64,000 nt of DNA from NCBI RefSeq assembly GCF_003335585.1, contig NZ_QBFD01000015.1, positions 588,370 through 652,369 of the forward strand, in the 5' to 3' direction. Position numbers and translations under genes: made by a program. This DNA is from Sulfitobacter sp. DFL-14 (GTDB lineage Bacteria; Pseudomonadota; Alphaproteobacteria; Rhodobacterales; Rhodobacteraceae). This document shows, piece by piece, positions 38,618 through 48,034 of this stretch (its first letter is position 1; every line of letters begins with the position of its first letter). Under the pieces are notes generated by a model that saw nothing but the letters and a program-made list of their open reading frames with translations, was not told where the DNA came from and searched no databases.

Positions 38618-40102
38618 TCAATGGGCGGCGGCGGTGACCTCCTCATGGGCCTTGAAGCAGATCAGGGTCGCGCCCGATGCGATGGTCTCGGCAACGCAGG
38701 TCATCCGCTGACCGTTGTTCAGGGTGATCCTTGTCGTCAGCGACTGCCGGTTGGTGTAGCCGCAGGAAATTTTCATGAAATCCTGCCACGGCACCTCGGC
38801 CTTTGCCTTGCTGCGCCAGATATCGAGACAGTCAGACACCGTGATGTCGGCAAATGCCGCGTCAGGATCTTGTTGCCACAGTTCCCGGTAGGCCGAATTG
38901 CAGAACGTCAACACGCCGGACGGTGAAAATACGACGAGGCAGTCCTCGACCTTGTCCAGCAGGTATTGGCTCAGCTCAAGTTCGGCGCGAAAGTTGCGGG
39001 TCAGGCTGACTTCCGCGCTGATATCCTCGAACAGGAAAACAGTTGCTCCTTCAGGATGCGGGCGGCCCTGGACGGAATAGGTGCGGCCATCTTCCAGTGA
39101 CCACGTTTCCCGGTAGCGTCCGTCTGCTGCGGCACTGGCCAGGCTGGCAATCTGCTGACGCCAGCTTCCGTAATTCTTCGGCTCCGGCATGCGCCTGTTC
39201 TCGCGAAGCTGGTCGAAGAAGGACAGCATGTTGGGCTTCCCACTCAGAAACTCGGCCGGAACTCCCGAGAGTTCCAGCAGGGCCGGGTTGAAAAGGACAA
39301 GCTGGTCATCGCGGTTGAAGACCGCCAGACCGATCCGCAGATGCGCAAATGTCTTGGTAAGGGTCTGGACGAATGTGCGCAGGGATTCTTCCGCTTTTAC
39401 CAGCCCGCTGATGCAGGTTGCGTGATGGATCGTCACCCCGTCCACCTCGCGGCGGGTGATTTCGAACCACTCGGGATCGCCGCCGCTTCTGGATGTCAGC
39501 AAGGTTCTTCCGTTCAGGGAGGTTGTTGCCTGCTCAAACAGGCATTCATCGGGTTGCGGCCGACGTCCGTGGATTTGTTCGAACAGGATCAGGTATCGGT
39601 TGTTGCGCCAGATGACCGCGCCGTCGCGGTCGGTTTGCCAGATGGGGTGTGGTGAGGCGTCACAGGCGCGTTGGGTTGCGCCGACGCTGCCGCGACGCTG
39701 GTGATTCAGGCATGTTACCCAGCAAAGCGATCCCCACCAGGAAATCTCGATCTTTTGCGGGTCATTGGCGGTTCTGGCCTGAAGCGTGAGCGAGCCGTGT
39801 TCACCGGGGCCGGGGAAGGTCGGAAAATCGGGAAAACTGTCTTTCAGCTCTTCCCTGAGATCATCCCACAAATGCGCGCCGGGCAGGAGCGAGAACCGCC
39901 GCATTGCGGGTGCCGTCGCATGATGCAGGACACCATCGTCGAAAAGCAGCGCCAGAGGTTCGGCATCTGTTGTTTCGCCCAGAACCGAGGGTTCCGGCCG
40001 CCGCGACAGGTATGTCACAGCTGACGATGCGGCAGCGATGGCGATAAGCACCACAAGAAGGATTTCAGCTGGGGTCAACAAGGCGGGGTCCTGGCGGTTC
40101 AA
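38618..40102 (-). CDS. divL: DivL-like PAS-domain signalling protein lacking a kinase domain
   Basis: Likely cell-cycle signalling protein acting on the CckA-ChpT-CtrA pathway. An N-terminal membrane helix (LLVVLIAIAAASSAVTYL, about residues 15-32) is followed by three PAS-like segments, around 150 (HPIWQTDRDGAVIW), 255 (IGLAVFNRDDQLVLFN) and 390 (DCLVVFSPSGVLTFCN). The 494-residue protein ends at the third PAS; there is no H-box or ATPase domain. The position before tsaE-amgK-murU-addB-addA is, to my knowledge, where divL sits in alphaproteobacteria, and Rhodobacterales DivL is described as a PAS protein. The start codon (TTG, 40102) is uncertain. Confidence 0.65.
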   Translation of the reverse strand: MNRQDPALLTPAEILLVVLIAIAAASSAVTYLSRRPEPSVLGETTDAEPLALLFDDGVLHHATAPAMRRFSLLPGAHLWDDLREELKDSFPDFPTFPGPGEHGSLTLQARTANDPQKIEISWWGSLCWVTCLNHQRRGSVGATQRACDASPHPIWQTDRDGAVIWRNNRYLILFEQIHGRRPQPDECLFEQATTSLNGRTLLTSRSGGDPEWFEITRREVDGVTIHHATCISGLVKAEESLRTFVQTLTKTFAHLRIGLAVFNRDDQLVLFNPALLELSGVPAEFLSGKPNMLSFFDQLRENRRMPEPKNYGSWRQQIASLASAAADGRYRETWSLEDGRTYSVQGRPHPEGATVFLFEDISAEVSLTRNFRAELELSQYLLDKVEDCLVVFSPSGVLTFCNSAYRELWQQDPDAAFADITVSDCLDIWRSKAKAEVPWQDFMKISCGYTNRQSLTTRITLNNGQRMTCVAETIASGATLICFKAHEEVTAAAH

Positions 40103-40133
40103 AGATACGAAAAACGACCCTCGACCGAATTGG

Positions 40134-40149
40134 TTAACACCGCGTTAAC
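40134..40149. promoter_or_regulatory. Perfect CtrA-type motif upstream of the divL-like gene
   Basis: TTAACACCGCGTTAAC contains TTAA-N7-TTAAC on both strands. It ends 31 bp before the predicted start of the divL-like gene, where it would cover the promoter. This is the second such motif in the window. Confidence 0.65.
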
Positions 40150-40189
40150 AACTGCCATTTCCCTTCATCTGCCGGGCAATCTGTGCGTT

Positions 40190-41563
40190 CTACGCAATAA
40201 TGCGTTGATTTGCGCCAAGCGGGCCGGTTGATGCCTTTGTCTGAGGCTCCAGCACTTCGCGCGGCCAGATGACTTCCACGACGGCACCGCTTTGCGGATG
40301 TTCCGATCCATTTGCAAAACGCAGCTGCGCGCCTGACCTTTCCAGCAGCGTCTTTGCGATGAAAAGACCAAGCCCCATGCCTTCGTATTCGGGTCTGGCG
40401 CCCATGATCTGACTGACCTTGCGCTGCCGGACAAAGGGGTCGCCGATCCGACCGATCACGTCAGCGGGAAATCCCGGCCCGTCGTCGATGATCCGGACCG
40501 AGATGGTCTGATCGCTCCAATCCGTTTCAATCCAGACCGTGTTGCGGGCAAAATCCACCCCGTTCTGGATCAGGTTGCGCAGGCCGTGAATGATCTCGGG
40601 TTTGCGCAGGATCGCGGGCTGGTCCTTTGCCCCTGAATGACGGGGTGCATGTTGGCGTTCGACGCTGATGCCCCTGCCAACATGCGGTTCTGCGGCTTCG
40701 GCCACGACAGCCTCAAAGGGGGCCTGCCGCAGATGCAGGTCGTCCTTTCCGGCGCGCCCCATGTCGCGCAGGATGTCCCGGCAGCGATCTGCCTGATCAC
40801 GGATCAGCGCAGCATCTTCTGCAAGCTCCGGCTGATCCCTCAGGTCGTTGAGCAATTCTGCACTGGCCAGCTTTATCGTCGCCAGCGGTGTCCCCAGCTC
40901 GTGCGCCGCAGCAGCGACCACGCCGCCAAGGTCGGTCAGTTTCTGTTCGCGGGCCAGGGCCATCTGGGTGGCGGCCAGCGCATCGCCCATTGAATGCACC
41001 TCTGTCGTGACGCGGCGCGAATAGGCGCTGGTGAATATGATCGCGATGACCAGCGCGGTCCATTGACCAAAATTGAACAAGGCCGGGATCCGCAGGATTT
41101 CACCCTCGCTGTTCACAAGTGGCACATGGCTGAGCGCAAGGACAGAGACAAGGACGATGGCCGCGGTACAGAGCAAAACGGTGGAGCGCAGGCTGAGCGT
41201 GGTAGCAGAGATGGTCACAGGGCCCAGCAGCAGCAGCGCAAAGGGGTTGTTCAACCCGCCTGTCAGGTACAACAGGAAGGCGATCTGCAGCAGATCGAAC
41301 ATGATCATGCCCAGATTTTCCCGTTCGCTGAGGCGTTTGTTCTCGGGGAATATGAAGGTCGCGATCAGATTGCCGATGATTGATACGCCAACCGCGAAAT
41401 AGCACAGGCTTAGCGCCAGTTGCAGGCCGAACATGGCCTGCGCAACCGTGATCGCCACCAGCTGGCCGATAATGGCGACCCACCGCAGGAGGATCATGGT
41501 GCGCAGACGTATCCAGTTTGCACGCGTGCGCCCGGACAATGGGAGGATGTTGGCCTGCGTCAT
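40190..41563 (-). CDS. regB: Redox-sensing histidine kinase RegB (PrrB)
   Basis: Membrane sensor kinase that reports respiratory redox state and phosphorylates RegA. The 457-residue protein has about six membrane helices, the quinone-interacting GGLNNPF (102-108), the H-box AAHELGTPLATIKLA with His221, the redox-box Cys261 (DRCRDILRDMGRAGKDD), and the ATPase lobes DDGPGFP and GMGLGLFI. It is divergent from senC-regA, the classic Rhodobacter arrangement. Confidence 0.96.
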   Translation of the reverse strand: MTQANILPLSGRTRANWIRLRTMILLRWVAIIGQLVAITVAQAMFGLQLALSLCYFAVGVSIIGNLIATFIFPENKRLSERENLGMIMFDLLQIAFLLYLTGGLNNPFALLLLGPVTISATTLSLRSTVLLCTAAIVLVSVLALSHVPLVNSEGEILRIPALFNFGQWTALVIAIIFTSAYSRRVTTEVHSMGDALAATQMALAREQKLTDLGGVVAAAAHELGTPLATIKLASAELLNDLRDQPELAEDAALIRDQADRCRDILRDMGRAGKDDLHLRQAPFEAVVAEAAEPHVGRGISVERQHAPRHSGAKDQPAILRKPEIIHGLRNLIQNGVDFARNTVWIETDWSDQTISVRIIDDGPGFPADVIGRIGDPFVRQRKVSQIMGARPEYEGMGLGLFIAKTLLERSGAQLRFANGSEHPQSGAVVEVIWPREVLEPQTKASTGPLGANQRIIA

Positions 41564-41662
41564 CAGCGCACCTTTTGTTCATTCGGTGTTGCATGTCAGA
41601 AGGTGTAGCGTAGGTCTGCACCCGATACTGATCAAGGTGCCCAATTGGCGCAGGAGAACAAG

Positions 41663-42274
41663 ATGAACCGGATAATCGCCCTTTCCGCACTGGCCGTCAC
41701 AGCGGTGTTTCTTGGCGCGACGCTATGGGTCGCGACGCGGGTGTCCGATGACGATCAGTTTTCCCAATGCCGCTCAGGTACCGTCGCGGGTGATCTGGGC
41801 GGACCGTTTGAACTGGTCAATGCACAGGGTGAAACGGTGACCGACGCGGATGTGATAACGCAGCCCACGCTGATCTATTTCGGCTATACCTTCTGCCCGG
41901 ATGTCTGCCCGCTGGATGTCGACAGGAATGCCCAGGCGGTGGAGATTCTGGAAGAACGCGGCAAGATGGTGACGCCCGTTTTCATCACGATCGACCCGGC
42001 ACGCGACACGCCGGATGTCGTGGGCGAATTCGCAGAGGCGATGCACCCCAGGATGATCGGCCTTACCGGTTCGGACGCGCAGGTCAAACAGGCAAGCCAA
42101 GCCTATCGCACCTATTACAAGGCGCATCCCCCCGAAGATGGCGAATACCTGGTGGATCATTCGACCTTCAGCTATTTTGTCATGCCCGAGATCGGTTTTG
42201 TCGATTACTTCCGCCGAGAATTGACCCCTGACGAACTGGCTGACAAGATGCAGTGTTTTATGGACAATAGCTGA
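41663..42274 (+). CDS. senC: SCO1/SenC copper chaperone (PrrC)
   Basis: Membrane-anchored thioredoxin-fold protein involved in copper insertion into cytochrome oxidase and in redox signalling. The 203-residue protein has an N-terminal anchor (about residues 4-24), the copper ligands Cys78 and Cys82 in FGYTFCPDVCP, and the third ligand His in VDHSTFSYF. AGGAG precedes the ATG at 41663. It is followed by regA. Confidence 0.95.
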   Translation: MNRIIALSALAVTAVFLGATLWVATRVSDDDQFSQCRSGTVAGDLGGPFELVNAQGETVTDADVITQPTLIYFGYTFCPDVCPLDVDRNAQAVEILEERGKMVTPVFITIDPARDTPDVVGEFAEAMHPRMIGLTGSDAQVKQASQAYRTYYKAHPPEDGEYLVDHSTFSYFVMPEIGFVDYFRRELTPDELADKMQCFMDNS

Positions 42275-42336
42275 GCGCCTGACCCTCTTTGCATTTGGAT
42301 CAGTTAGCGCGGCATGACAGAGGCAGGGCGGACTTC

Positions 42337-42888
42337 ATGACTGAACCCCAACACGATATCGGCCCGGACAAGACCTTGCTTCTTGTTGACGACGATGAAC
42401 CGTTTCTGCGGCGGTTGGCCAAGGCGATGGAAAAACGCGGCTTCGAGGTTGAGACCGCGGACAGCGTGGCTGGCGGCTGTGCGATTGCCAAGGCAAGACC
42501 GCCGGCCTATGCGGTGATCGACCTGCGGCTGGAGGACGGCAACGGGCTGGATGTGGTCGAAGTGCTGCGCGAGCGCCGGGAGGATGCGCGGGTTGTGGTG
42601 CTGACAGGATATGGCGCAATTGCCACTGCCGTCGCTGCGGTCAAGATCGGCGCAACCGACTATCTGTCAAAGCCGGCCGATGCCAATGACATCACCAACG
42701 CCCTGCTGGCCACGGGGGACGATATGCCCCCGCCGCCGGAAAATCCGATGAGCGCGGATCGCGTGCGCTGGGAACATATCCAGAGGGTTTACGAGCTTTG
42801 CGATCGCAATGTCTCCGAGACAGCGCGGCGGCTGAACATGCACCGCCGGACATTGCAGAGAATCCTGGCCAAGCGGTCACCGCGCTGA
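42337..42888 (+). CDS. regA: Redox response regulator RegA (PrrA/ActR)
   Basis: Response regulator controlling photosynthesis, respiration and carbon fixation genes in relatives. The 183-residue protein has acidic residues DDD at 18-20, the phosphoacceptor Asp62 (VIDLRLEDG), the linker PPPPENP, and a C-terminal Fis-type helix-turn-helix (NVSETARRLNMHRRTLQRIL). The last 38 nt plus 16 nt downstream are repeated at 50358-50411, across the pentose island, suggesting the island joined here. Confidence 0.95.
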   Translation: MTEPQHDIGPDKTLLLVDDDEPFLRRLAKAMEKRGFEVETADSVAGGCAIAKARPPAYAVIDLRLEDGNGLDVVEVLRERREDARVVVLTGYGAIATAVAAVKIGATDYLSKPADANDITNALLATGDDMPPPPENPMSADRVRWEHIQRVYELCDRNVSETARRLNMHRRTLQRILAKRSPR

Positions 42889-42904
42889 ATAGCGGGCTGT
42901 GACA
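42851..42904 (+). repeat. Left copy of regA-tail direct repeat flanking the pentose island
   Basis: These 54 nt (end of regA plus 16 nt beyond its stop) match 50358-50411 at 43 of 54 positions by my alignment. The last 27 nt (from 42878) match at 25. This copy is part of the intact regA gene. Confidence 0.75.
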
Positions 42905-43009
42905 CGGCACTGCCAACTTATCTGAACGCGATTGATGTCGCGCCTTACGGCGCTGTTCGCGTCCTTGTGCGCCCGATGATCAACCGGGTGCGGGATGATC
43001 GATGGGCCC

Positions 43010-43061
43010 GGTGTCGCAGCGCAGCTTGTCGGCAGCGATGACCCGCGGAACGCCGAACCAA
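43010..43061 (-). pseudogene. Possible decayed IS6-family transposase fragment
   Basis: On the minus strand, 43060 to 43013 translates to WFGVPRVIAADKLRCD, resembling the G-x-PRVI-x-x-DKLR-S stretch of IS6-type DDE transposases. The frame is broken by stops on both sides and no terminal repeats are seen, so this is a tentative remnant. Confidence 0.35.
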
Positions 43062-43201
43062 AAAGTTCAGCCGAAGCGAAACCGTTTCACCGCCTTCGCC
43101 AGGGCTCCGCGGCATACAATCTGGCAATGCCTCCTGTCCTGCCGCTATGAAAAGTTAGTCCAGCCATAACTTAAGAGTCCTGTCAGCTCGTTGCCCAGTT
43201 G

Positions 43202-43436
43202 CCCGAGGCAGGCAAACTTGTTTTCAGCCGGATCCTGGTCGGTGTCGCGATGGTGCTCCGCCGCGCGGTTATGCTGGTCCGGTCTTCGGTCATTGGCATC
43301 TTCATCGGTGCAATCCCGGGGGTCGGGGCGACTGTAGGCAGCCTGATATCCTATGAGACGGCCCGCCGTTTCAGCCGCCATCCCGAGAATTTCGGCAGAG
43401 GCGAACCTGACGGCGTTATTGCGGCCGAGGCTGCAA
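43202..43436 (+). pseudogene. Fragment of a TctA-family tricarboxylate transporter permease
   Basis: About 80 residues starting PEAGKLVFSRILVG and continuing RSSVIGIFIGAIPGVGATVG, ISYETARRFSRHPENFGRG and DGVIAAEAAN match the central core of TctA permeases (family pattern: GAxPGxGAT, SY, KHPExFGxG, EGVxAPEAANN). Full TctA has about 500 residues; both ends are missing here, and the homology stops abruptly after AAEAAN. Confidence 0.75.
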
Positions 43437-43570
43437 ACACCTTGTCATTGCGCGCTCAGGACACACACCTGACCGCCGGACGTGACGGGAATGCTTCACG
43501 GTGAGCTATTTCGCTCGTTTGCAAATATCATATATATAACAGTGGCTTGTTTGCGCGTAGCATAGAAGCG

Positions 43571-43612
43571 TAATGCAATTTCGTCACCATTGGTGAGTTT
43601 TTTATTGCATTA
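43571..43612. promoter_or_regulatory. Nested dyad, candidate DeoR operator
   Basis: The outer perfect inverted repeat TAATGCAAT (43571-43579) / ATTGCATTA (43604-43612) encloses an inner one, TCACC (43584-43588) / GGTGA (43592-43596). It lies 41 bp before the regulator start, downstream of the AT-rich TATATATAAC stretch, which suits autoregulation. Confidence 0.5.
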
Positions 43613-43653
43613 TGAGCGTTTGAAGTCGTAGTAAACCCAGGGGAGGCCGATGC

Positions 43654-44436
43654 ATGAGCGAATCTCAGCGTCACGAAACGATTACACAACTTTTGACCGA
43701 GCGCGCCTTTGCCTCGGCCAAGGAATTGCAACTGATGTTCAATGTCTCGGCCGCCACCATCCGGCGCGACATCGACAAGCTGCACGAGGCCGGCGTGGCG
43801 CAAAAGGTGCATGGCGGTATCGCCGCGCTGGACGGAACGCCACGCCCCCGCGCAGTGTCTCTGCCGTTTATCGAAAACCGCGACATCGCCGTCGAAGCCA
43901 AGACTGCCATCGCCCATGAGGCCGGCAAGCTGGTGCGTGACGGCAGCCTGATCATCGTGCATGGCGGGTCGACCTGCTTTCGCTTTGGCCAGCATATCGC
44001 CAACCGGAATGTGCGCGTCTTTACCAATTCCATGCCGCTGGCGGGCTATCTCTCTGAACATGGCACCTGCCAGCTGACGGTGGGTGGCGGCGATCTGCAC
44101 CGCGAACCGGGCATCCTTTATGACCCCGCGCGCGGCAGCTACGAATTCTACGCCTCGCAGTTCTTTGTCGGCAGCCTGGGTGTCAGCCCCGATGGCCTGT
44201 TGGAAAGCCACCCGCTGCTGGTGCGTTTCATCAACGACATGTGCGACCTGTCGAACGAGATCGTGGTGCTGGTCGACAGCCGCAAGTTTCGCGAGCGCCC
44301 GCCCAAGCTGGCGCTGCCCTTCGCCCGCGTCACCCGGCTGATCACCGACGACGGGCTCAGCGACCGGGACGCGGCGATGCTGGAGGACCAGGGCGTGACC
44401 TTTACCGTGGCCGAAACCCGCACAGGGGCCGCATGA
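43654..44436 (+). CDS. DeoR-family sugar-responsive transcriptional regulator
   Basis: Likely repressor of the downstream transport and catabolic genes, released by a sugar phosphate. The 260-residue protein has the N-terminal DeoR helix-turn-helix ([20 protein letters not shown], about residues 19-38) and the C-terminal sugar-phosphate isomerase-like domain with [13 protein letters not shown] and a [14 protein letters not shown] segment. GGGGAGG precedes the ATG. It overlaps the ABC ATPase gene by 4 nt, so it is co-transcribed with what it probably controls. Confidence 0.92.
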   Translation: MSESQRHETITQLLTERAFASAKELQLMFNVSAATIRRDIDKLHEAGVAQKVHGGIAALDGTPRPRAVSLPFIENRDIAVEAKTAIAHEAGKLVRDGSLIIVHGGSTCFRFGQHIANRNVRVFTNSMPLAGYLSEHGTCQLTVGGGDLHREPGILYDPARGSYEFYASQFFVGSLGVSPDGLLESHPLLVRFINDMCDLSNEIVVLVDSRKFRERPPKLALPFARVTRLITDDGLSDRDAAMLEDQGVTFTVAETRTGAA

Positions 44437-45944
44437 CACCGCTTCTGGAAATGCGCGACATCTCCAAGACCTTCGGGCCGGTCAAGGCGCTGTCCGGCGT
44501 CTCGCTGACCGCCTATCCGGGCGAGGTTCACGCCCTGATGGGCGAGAACGGTGCCGGCAAATCCACATTGATGAAGGTGCTGTCGGGCGCCTATGTCGCC
44601 GATGCGGGCGGCGAGATTCTGGTCGATGGCCAGCCGATCCCCACCGGCGATCCGAAACTGGCCCGCGCCCTGGGCATCGCGGTGATCTACCAGGAACTGG
44701 CGCTGTCGCCCAACCTCAGCGTGGCCGAAAACGTCTTTCTGGGGCGCGAGCCGTCCCGGGCAGGCTTTGTCAGCCGGTCCAGCATGGCCGCCCGCACCCA
44801 GCCGGTGCTGGACCGGCTGGGGATCGACTTTACCCCCGCCACCCGGGTTGGCAGCCTGTCTCTGGGCGAACGACAACTGGTCGAAATTGCCCGCGCCGTC
44901 GCCTCGGATGCGCGCATCATCGTGATGGACGAACCCACCACCTCGCTGTCCAGCCGCGAGACGGATCGGCTGTTTTCTGTCATCGAGGGGCTGACGGCAC
45001 AGGGCATTGCCATCATCTATATCAGCCATCGCATGGATGAGATCTATCGCCTGGCCGACCGCTGTTCGGTGCTGCGCGACGGCGCCTATGTCGGCACGCT
45101 CGACAAGGCAGAGCTGAGCGCGCAAAAGCTGGTGTCGATGATGGTCGGGCGCGACCTGTCGACCTTTTACACCAAGGATCACGTCGCCCATGACGATGCG
45201 CGTCACGTTGTATTGCGGGTCGAGGGTATGTCGGATGGCCGTCTGGTCAGGAATTGTTCGTTCGACGTGCACGAGGGCGAGGTACTGGGCCTTTCGGGCC
45301 TTGTCGGGTCAGGCCGGACCGAACTTGCGCGGCTGATCTATGGCGCCGATCCCGCCACTGCCGGCAGCGTCACGCTGAACGGGCGCGAGGTCACGCCGCG
45401 CAGCCCGCGCGAGGCTTTGCGCCACGGCATCGTCTACCTGACCGAGGACCGCAAGGCGCTGGGCCTGTTCCTGGACATGACCATCGCGCAGAACATCTCG
45501 ACCTGCGTGCATGAACGCGACGCCCATCGCGGCGGTTTCCTGAATTTCCGCGCCCAGGCCGATCGGGCCGCCAAGGCGATCCGCGCGCTGGGGATCAAGA
45601 CGCCTTCGGCCCGGTTGAACACCGGTGCGCTGTCGGGGGGCAACCAGCAAAAGGTGCTGCTGGCCCGCCTGCTTGAGGCGCAGCCCGCCGTCGTCATCCT
45701 CGACGAGCCGACGCGCGGCGTGGACGTGGGTGCGAAATCCGAGATCTACCGGTTGATCGACCGTCTCGCGCGGGAGGGGATGGCCGTGGTGATGATCTCG
45801 TCCGAACTGCCCGAGATCATCGGGGTCGCCGACCGGGTGCTGGTCATGCGCGACGGAGAGATCGCCGGAGAAGTGCGCGCCGCGCCCGGAAAGCCGGTGA
45901 AACAGGAAGAAATCATGACCCTGTCGACAGGGGCCGCGGCCTGA
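44433..45944 (+). CDS. Sugar ABC transporter ATP-binding protein (RbsA/MglA type)
   Basis: Double-ATPase subunit of a carbohydrate uptake (CUT2) transporter. In this 503-residue protein the first cassette has Walker [10 protein letters not shown] (about residue 37), signature [14 protein letters not shown] and [12 protein letters not shown]. The second has the degenerate P-loop GLVGSGRTE, signature [15 protein letters not shown] and [13 protein letters not shown]. This asymmetry is typical of RbsA/MglA/AraG. The start overlaps the regulator stop. Confidence 0.95.
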   Translation: MTPLLEMRDISKTFGPVKALSGVSLTAYPGEVHALMGENGAGKSTLMKVLSGAYVADAGGEILVDGQPIPTGDPKLARALGIAVIYQELALSPNLSVAENVFLGREPSRAGFVSRSSMAARTQPVLDRLGIDFTPATRVGSLSLGERQLVEIARAVASDARIIVMDEPTTSLSSRETDRLFSVIEGLTAQGIAIIYISHRMDEIYRLADRCSVLRDGAYVGTLDKAELSAQKLVSMMVGRDLSTFYTKDHVAHDDARHVVLRVEGMSDGRLVRNCSFDVHEGEVLGLSGLVGSGRTELARLIYGADPATAGSVTLNGREVTPRSPREALRHGIVYLTEDRKALGLFLDMTIAQNISTCVHERDAHRGGFLNFRAQADRAAKAIRALGIKTPSARLNTGALSGGNQQKVLLARLLEAQPAVVILDEPTRGVDVGAKSEIYRLIDRLAREGMAVVMISSELPEIIGVADRVLVMRDGEIAGEVRAAPGKPVKQEEIMTLSTGAAA

Positions 45945-45967
45945 TGGCCCGCGTTGGAGGACAACAG

Positions 45968-46954
45968 ATGAGCGATACGGCACAGACAGGCAGCGCCGCT
46001 GCCAATGCGGAACGGCTGAAAACCACGATCCGGGCGCTGGGAATGCTGCCAGTGCTGATCCTGCTGGCGATCGGCTTCGAGCTGATGACCGGCAAGTTCC
46101 TGTCGGTGAACAACATTTCCATCGTCACCCAACAGGCGTCGATCAACATCGTGTTGGCGGCGGGCATGACCTTTGTCATCCTGACCGGCGGGATCGACCT
46201 GTCGGTGGGCTCGATCCTTGCGGCCTCGGCAATGGCGGCGGTGTCGCTGTCGCTGGTGCCGGGATGGGGCATGATCGGCATTCCCGCAGGGCTGGCGGTT
46301 GGGCTGGCCTTCGGCCTTGCCAATGGCGCATTGATCGCATTCCTCGGCCTGCCGCCCTTTATCGTCACGCTTGGGGCGCTGACGGCGGTGCGCGGGGTGG
46401 CCCGGCTGATGGGCGACGACACCACCGTGTTCAACGCCGATCTGCCGTTCGATTTCATCGGCAACGGCACGCTGCTGGGCGTGCCCTGGCTGGCCATCGT
46501 AGCGCTGCTGACGGTGTTCATCTCCTGGCTGATCCTGCGCCGCACGGTGCTGGGCACCTGGATCTACGCCACCGGCGGCAATCACGAGGCGGCGCGGCTG
46601 GCGGGCATCAAGGTCGGGCTGGTGCTGCTCTTTGCCTATGGCATGTCGGGCCTGCTGGCGGGGCTCGGCGGCGTGATGTCCGCCGCGCGGCTCTATGCGG
46701 CGAACGGGCTGCAACTTGGTCAGGCCTATGAGCTTGACGCCATCGCCGCGGTGATCCTGGGCGGAACCTCCTTTGTCGGCGGGGTCGGCAGCATCTGGGG
46801 CACGCTGATCGGCGCGCTGATCATTGCGGTGCTGTCCAACGGGCTGATCCTGACCGGGGTTTCAGACATCTGGCAGTTCATTATCAAGGGCCTGGTCATC
46901 ATCGCCGCCGTGACGCTGGACCGCTACCGGCTCAAGGGCGGGGCGCGCACATGA
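45968..46954 (+). CDS. Sugar ABC transporter permease (RbsC type)
   Basis: Inner-membrane channel subunit of the CUT2 transporter. It has 328 residues with about eight to ten helices, the conserved TFVILTGGIDLSVGSILA segment (about 63-80), and the EAA-like loop ELDAIAAVILGGTSFVGGVG typical of RbsC/AraH. The ATG at 45968 has GGAGG 7 nt upstream; an ATG at 45944 overlapping the previous stop is less likely. Confidence 0.94.
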   Translation: MSDTAQTGSAAANAERLKTTIRALGMLPVLILLAIGFELMTGKFLSVNNISIVTQQASINIVLAAGMTFVILTGGIDLSVGSILAASAMAAVSLSLVPGWGMIGIPAGLAVGLAFGLANGALIAFLGLPPFIVTLGALTAVRGVARLMGDDTTVFNADLPFDFIGNGTLLGVPWLAIVALLTVFISWLILRRTVLGTWIYATGGNHEAARLAGIKVGLVLLFAYGMSGLLAGLGGVMSAARLYAANGLQLGQAYELDAIAAVILGGTSFVGGVGSIWGTLIGALIIAVLSNGLILTGVSDIWQFIIKGLVIIAAVTLDRYRLKGGART

Positions 46955-47026
46955 TCGCGAAAGACCGGCCATTCATCACTACGGACCAAAGACCAACGAC
47001 AACGCATAAAACCATGGGAGGATAAC

Positions 47027-47971
47027 ATGCGTATTCTGAAGACCTTCGTTACATCCGCTGCCGCAGCCGCGCTGCTGGCCACCGGGGCTGCGGCCCAGGA
47101 CAAGAAACTGGAAAGCATCGGCATCTCGGTCGGCCTGCTGGGCAACCCGTTCTTTGTTGCCACCATCAAGGGCATCGAGGACCGCGCGAAAGAGATCAAC
47201 CCCGATGTCGCCGTCACCTCGGTATCGGCCGATTACGACCTGAACAAACAGGTCAGCCAGATCGACAACTTCATCGCTTCGGGCGTCAACATCATCATGC
47301 TGAACGCGGTGGATGCCGCCGCCATCGCCCCCGCCGTCAAGCGGGCGCAGAACGCAGGTATCGTGGTCGCCGCCTTTGACGTTTCGGCCCCCGGATCTGA
47401 TGTAACGGTGATGACCGACAACGTGGATGCCGGGCGCAAGGCCTGCCAGTACATCGTCGACGCCCTCGGTGGTTCGGGTGACGTGATCATCATCAACGGC
47501 CCGCAAAGCTCTTCGATCATCGACCGGGTGGCGGGCTGCCAGGAGGTTTTCGAGGCCAATGAAGGCATCAACGTGCTGTCGGATGACCAGAACGGCCAGG
47601 CTTCGCGCGATGGCGGGCTGGACGTGATGCAGGGGCTGCTGACCCGCTTTGACAAGATCGACGGCGTCTTTGCCATCAACGACCCGACCGCCGTGGGCGC
47701 GGCACTTGCCGCCAAGCAGCTGGGCCGGTCCGAGTTCATCATCACCGGCGTCGACGGCGCCCCGGTGGTCGAGGACGAACTGGCCAAGGAGGGCTCGCTG
47801 ATCAAGGCTTCGGCCTCGCAGGATCCCTATGTCATGGCCGGTCAGGCGCTGGAGATGGGCTATGACGTTTTCATGGGCAACACCCCCGACAAGGCCACCG
47901 TCCTGCTTGAGCCAAAGCTGATCACCGCCGACAACCTGGCGGATTACAAGGGCTGGACCGACCCGCGCTGA
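47027..47971 (+). CDS. Periplasmic sugar-binding protein of the ABC transporter
   Basis: Captures the sugar in the periplasm. The 314-residue precursor has a signal peptide cleaved after ATGAAAQ-type residues (about 23-24). The mature part is a type I periplasmic-binding fold (ISVGLLGNPFF, then DYDLNKQVSQIDNFI, NDPTAVGAALA, ITGVDG), like ribose/arabinose-class binding proteins. The ligand cannot be read from sequence; pentose or pentulose is suggested by araD and araB downstream. Confidence 0.93.
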   Translation: MRILKTFVTSAAAAALLATGAAAQDKKLESIGISVGLLGNPFFVATIKGIEDRAKEINPDVAVTSVSADYDLNKQVSQIDNFIASGVNIIMLNAVDAAAIAPAVKRAQNAGIVVAAFDVSAPGSDVTVMTDNVDAGRKACQYIVDALGGSGDVIIINGPQSSSIIDRVAGCQEVFEANEGINVLSDDQNGQASRDGGLDVMQGLLTRFDKIDGVFAINDPTAVGAALAAKQLGRSEFIITGVDGAPVVEDELAKEGSLIKASASQDPYVMAGQALEMGYDVFMGNTPDKATVLLEPKLITADNLADYKGWTDPR

Positions 47972-47980
47972 TCCGCTTCC

Positions 47981-48006
47981 GGGCGCTCCGCTGCGGCGGG
48001 GCGCCC
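47981..48006 (+). promoter_or_regulatory. Intercistronic GC-rich hairpin between the binding protein and araD
   Basis: GGGCGC (47981-47986) pairs with GCGCCC (48001-48006). There is no T-tract, so it may act as an mRNA-stabilising or attenuating hairpin that favours expression of the binding protein over the enzymes. Confidence 0.45.
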
Positions 48007-48034
48007 CACCGAAATGACTGCCAAAGGACTGCTC

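Larger units (their letters stand above)
42905..43653. other. Gene-poor junction at the left side of the pentose island
   Basis: Between regA and the DeoR gene there is no intact gene. It holds a possible IS6-type transposase scrap (about 43010-43061, minus strand), a tctA fragment (43202-43436), and an AT-rich promoter/operator region for the DeoR gene (about 43505-43650). Confidence 0.7.
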
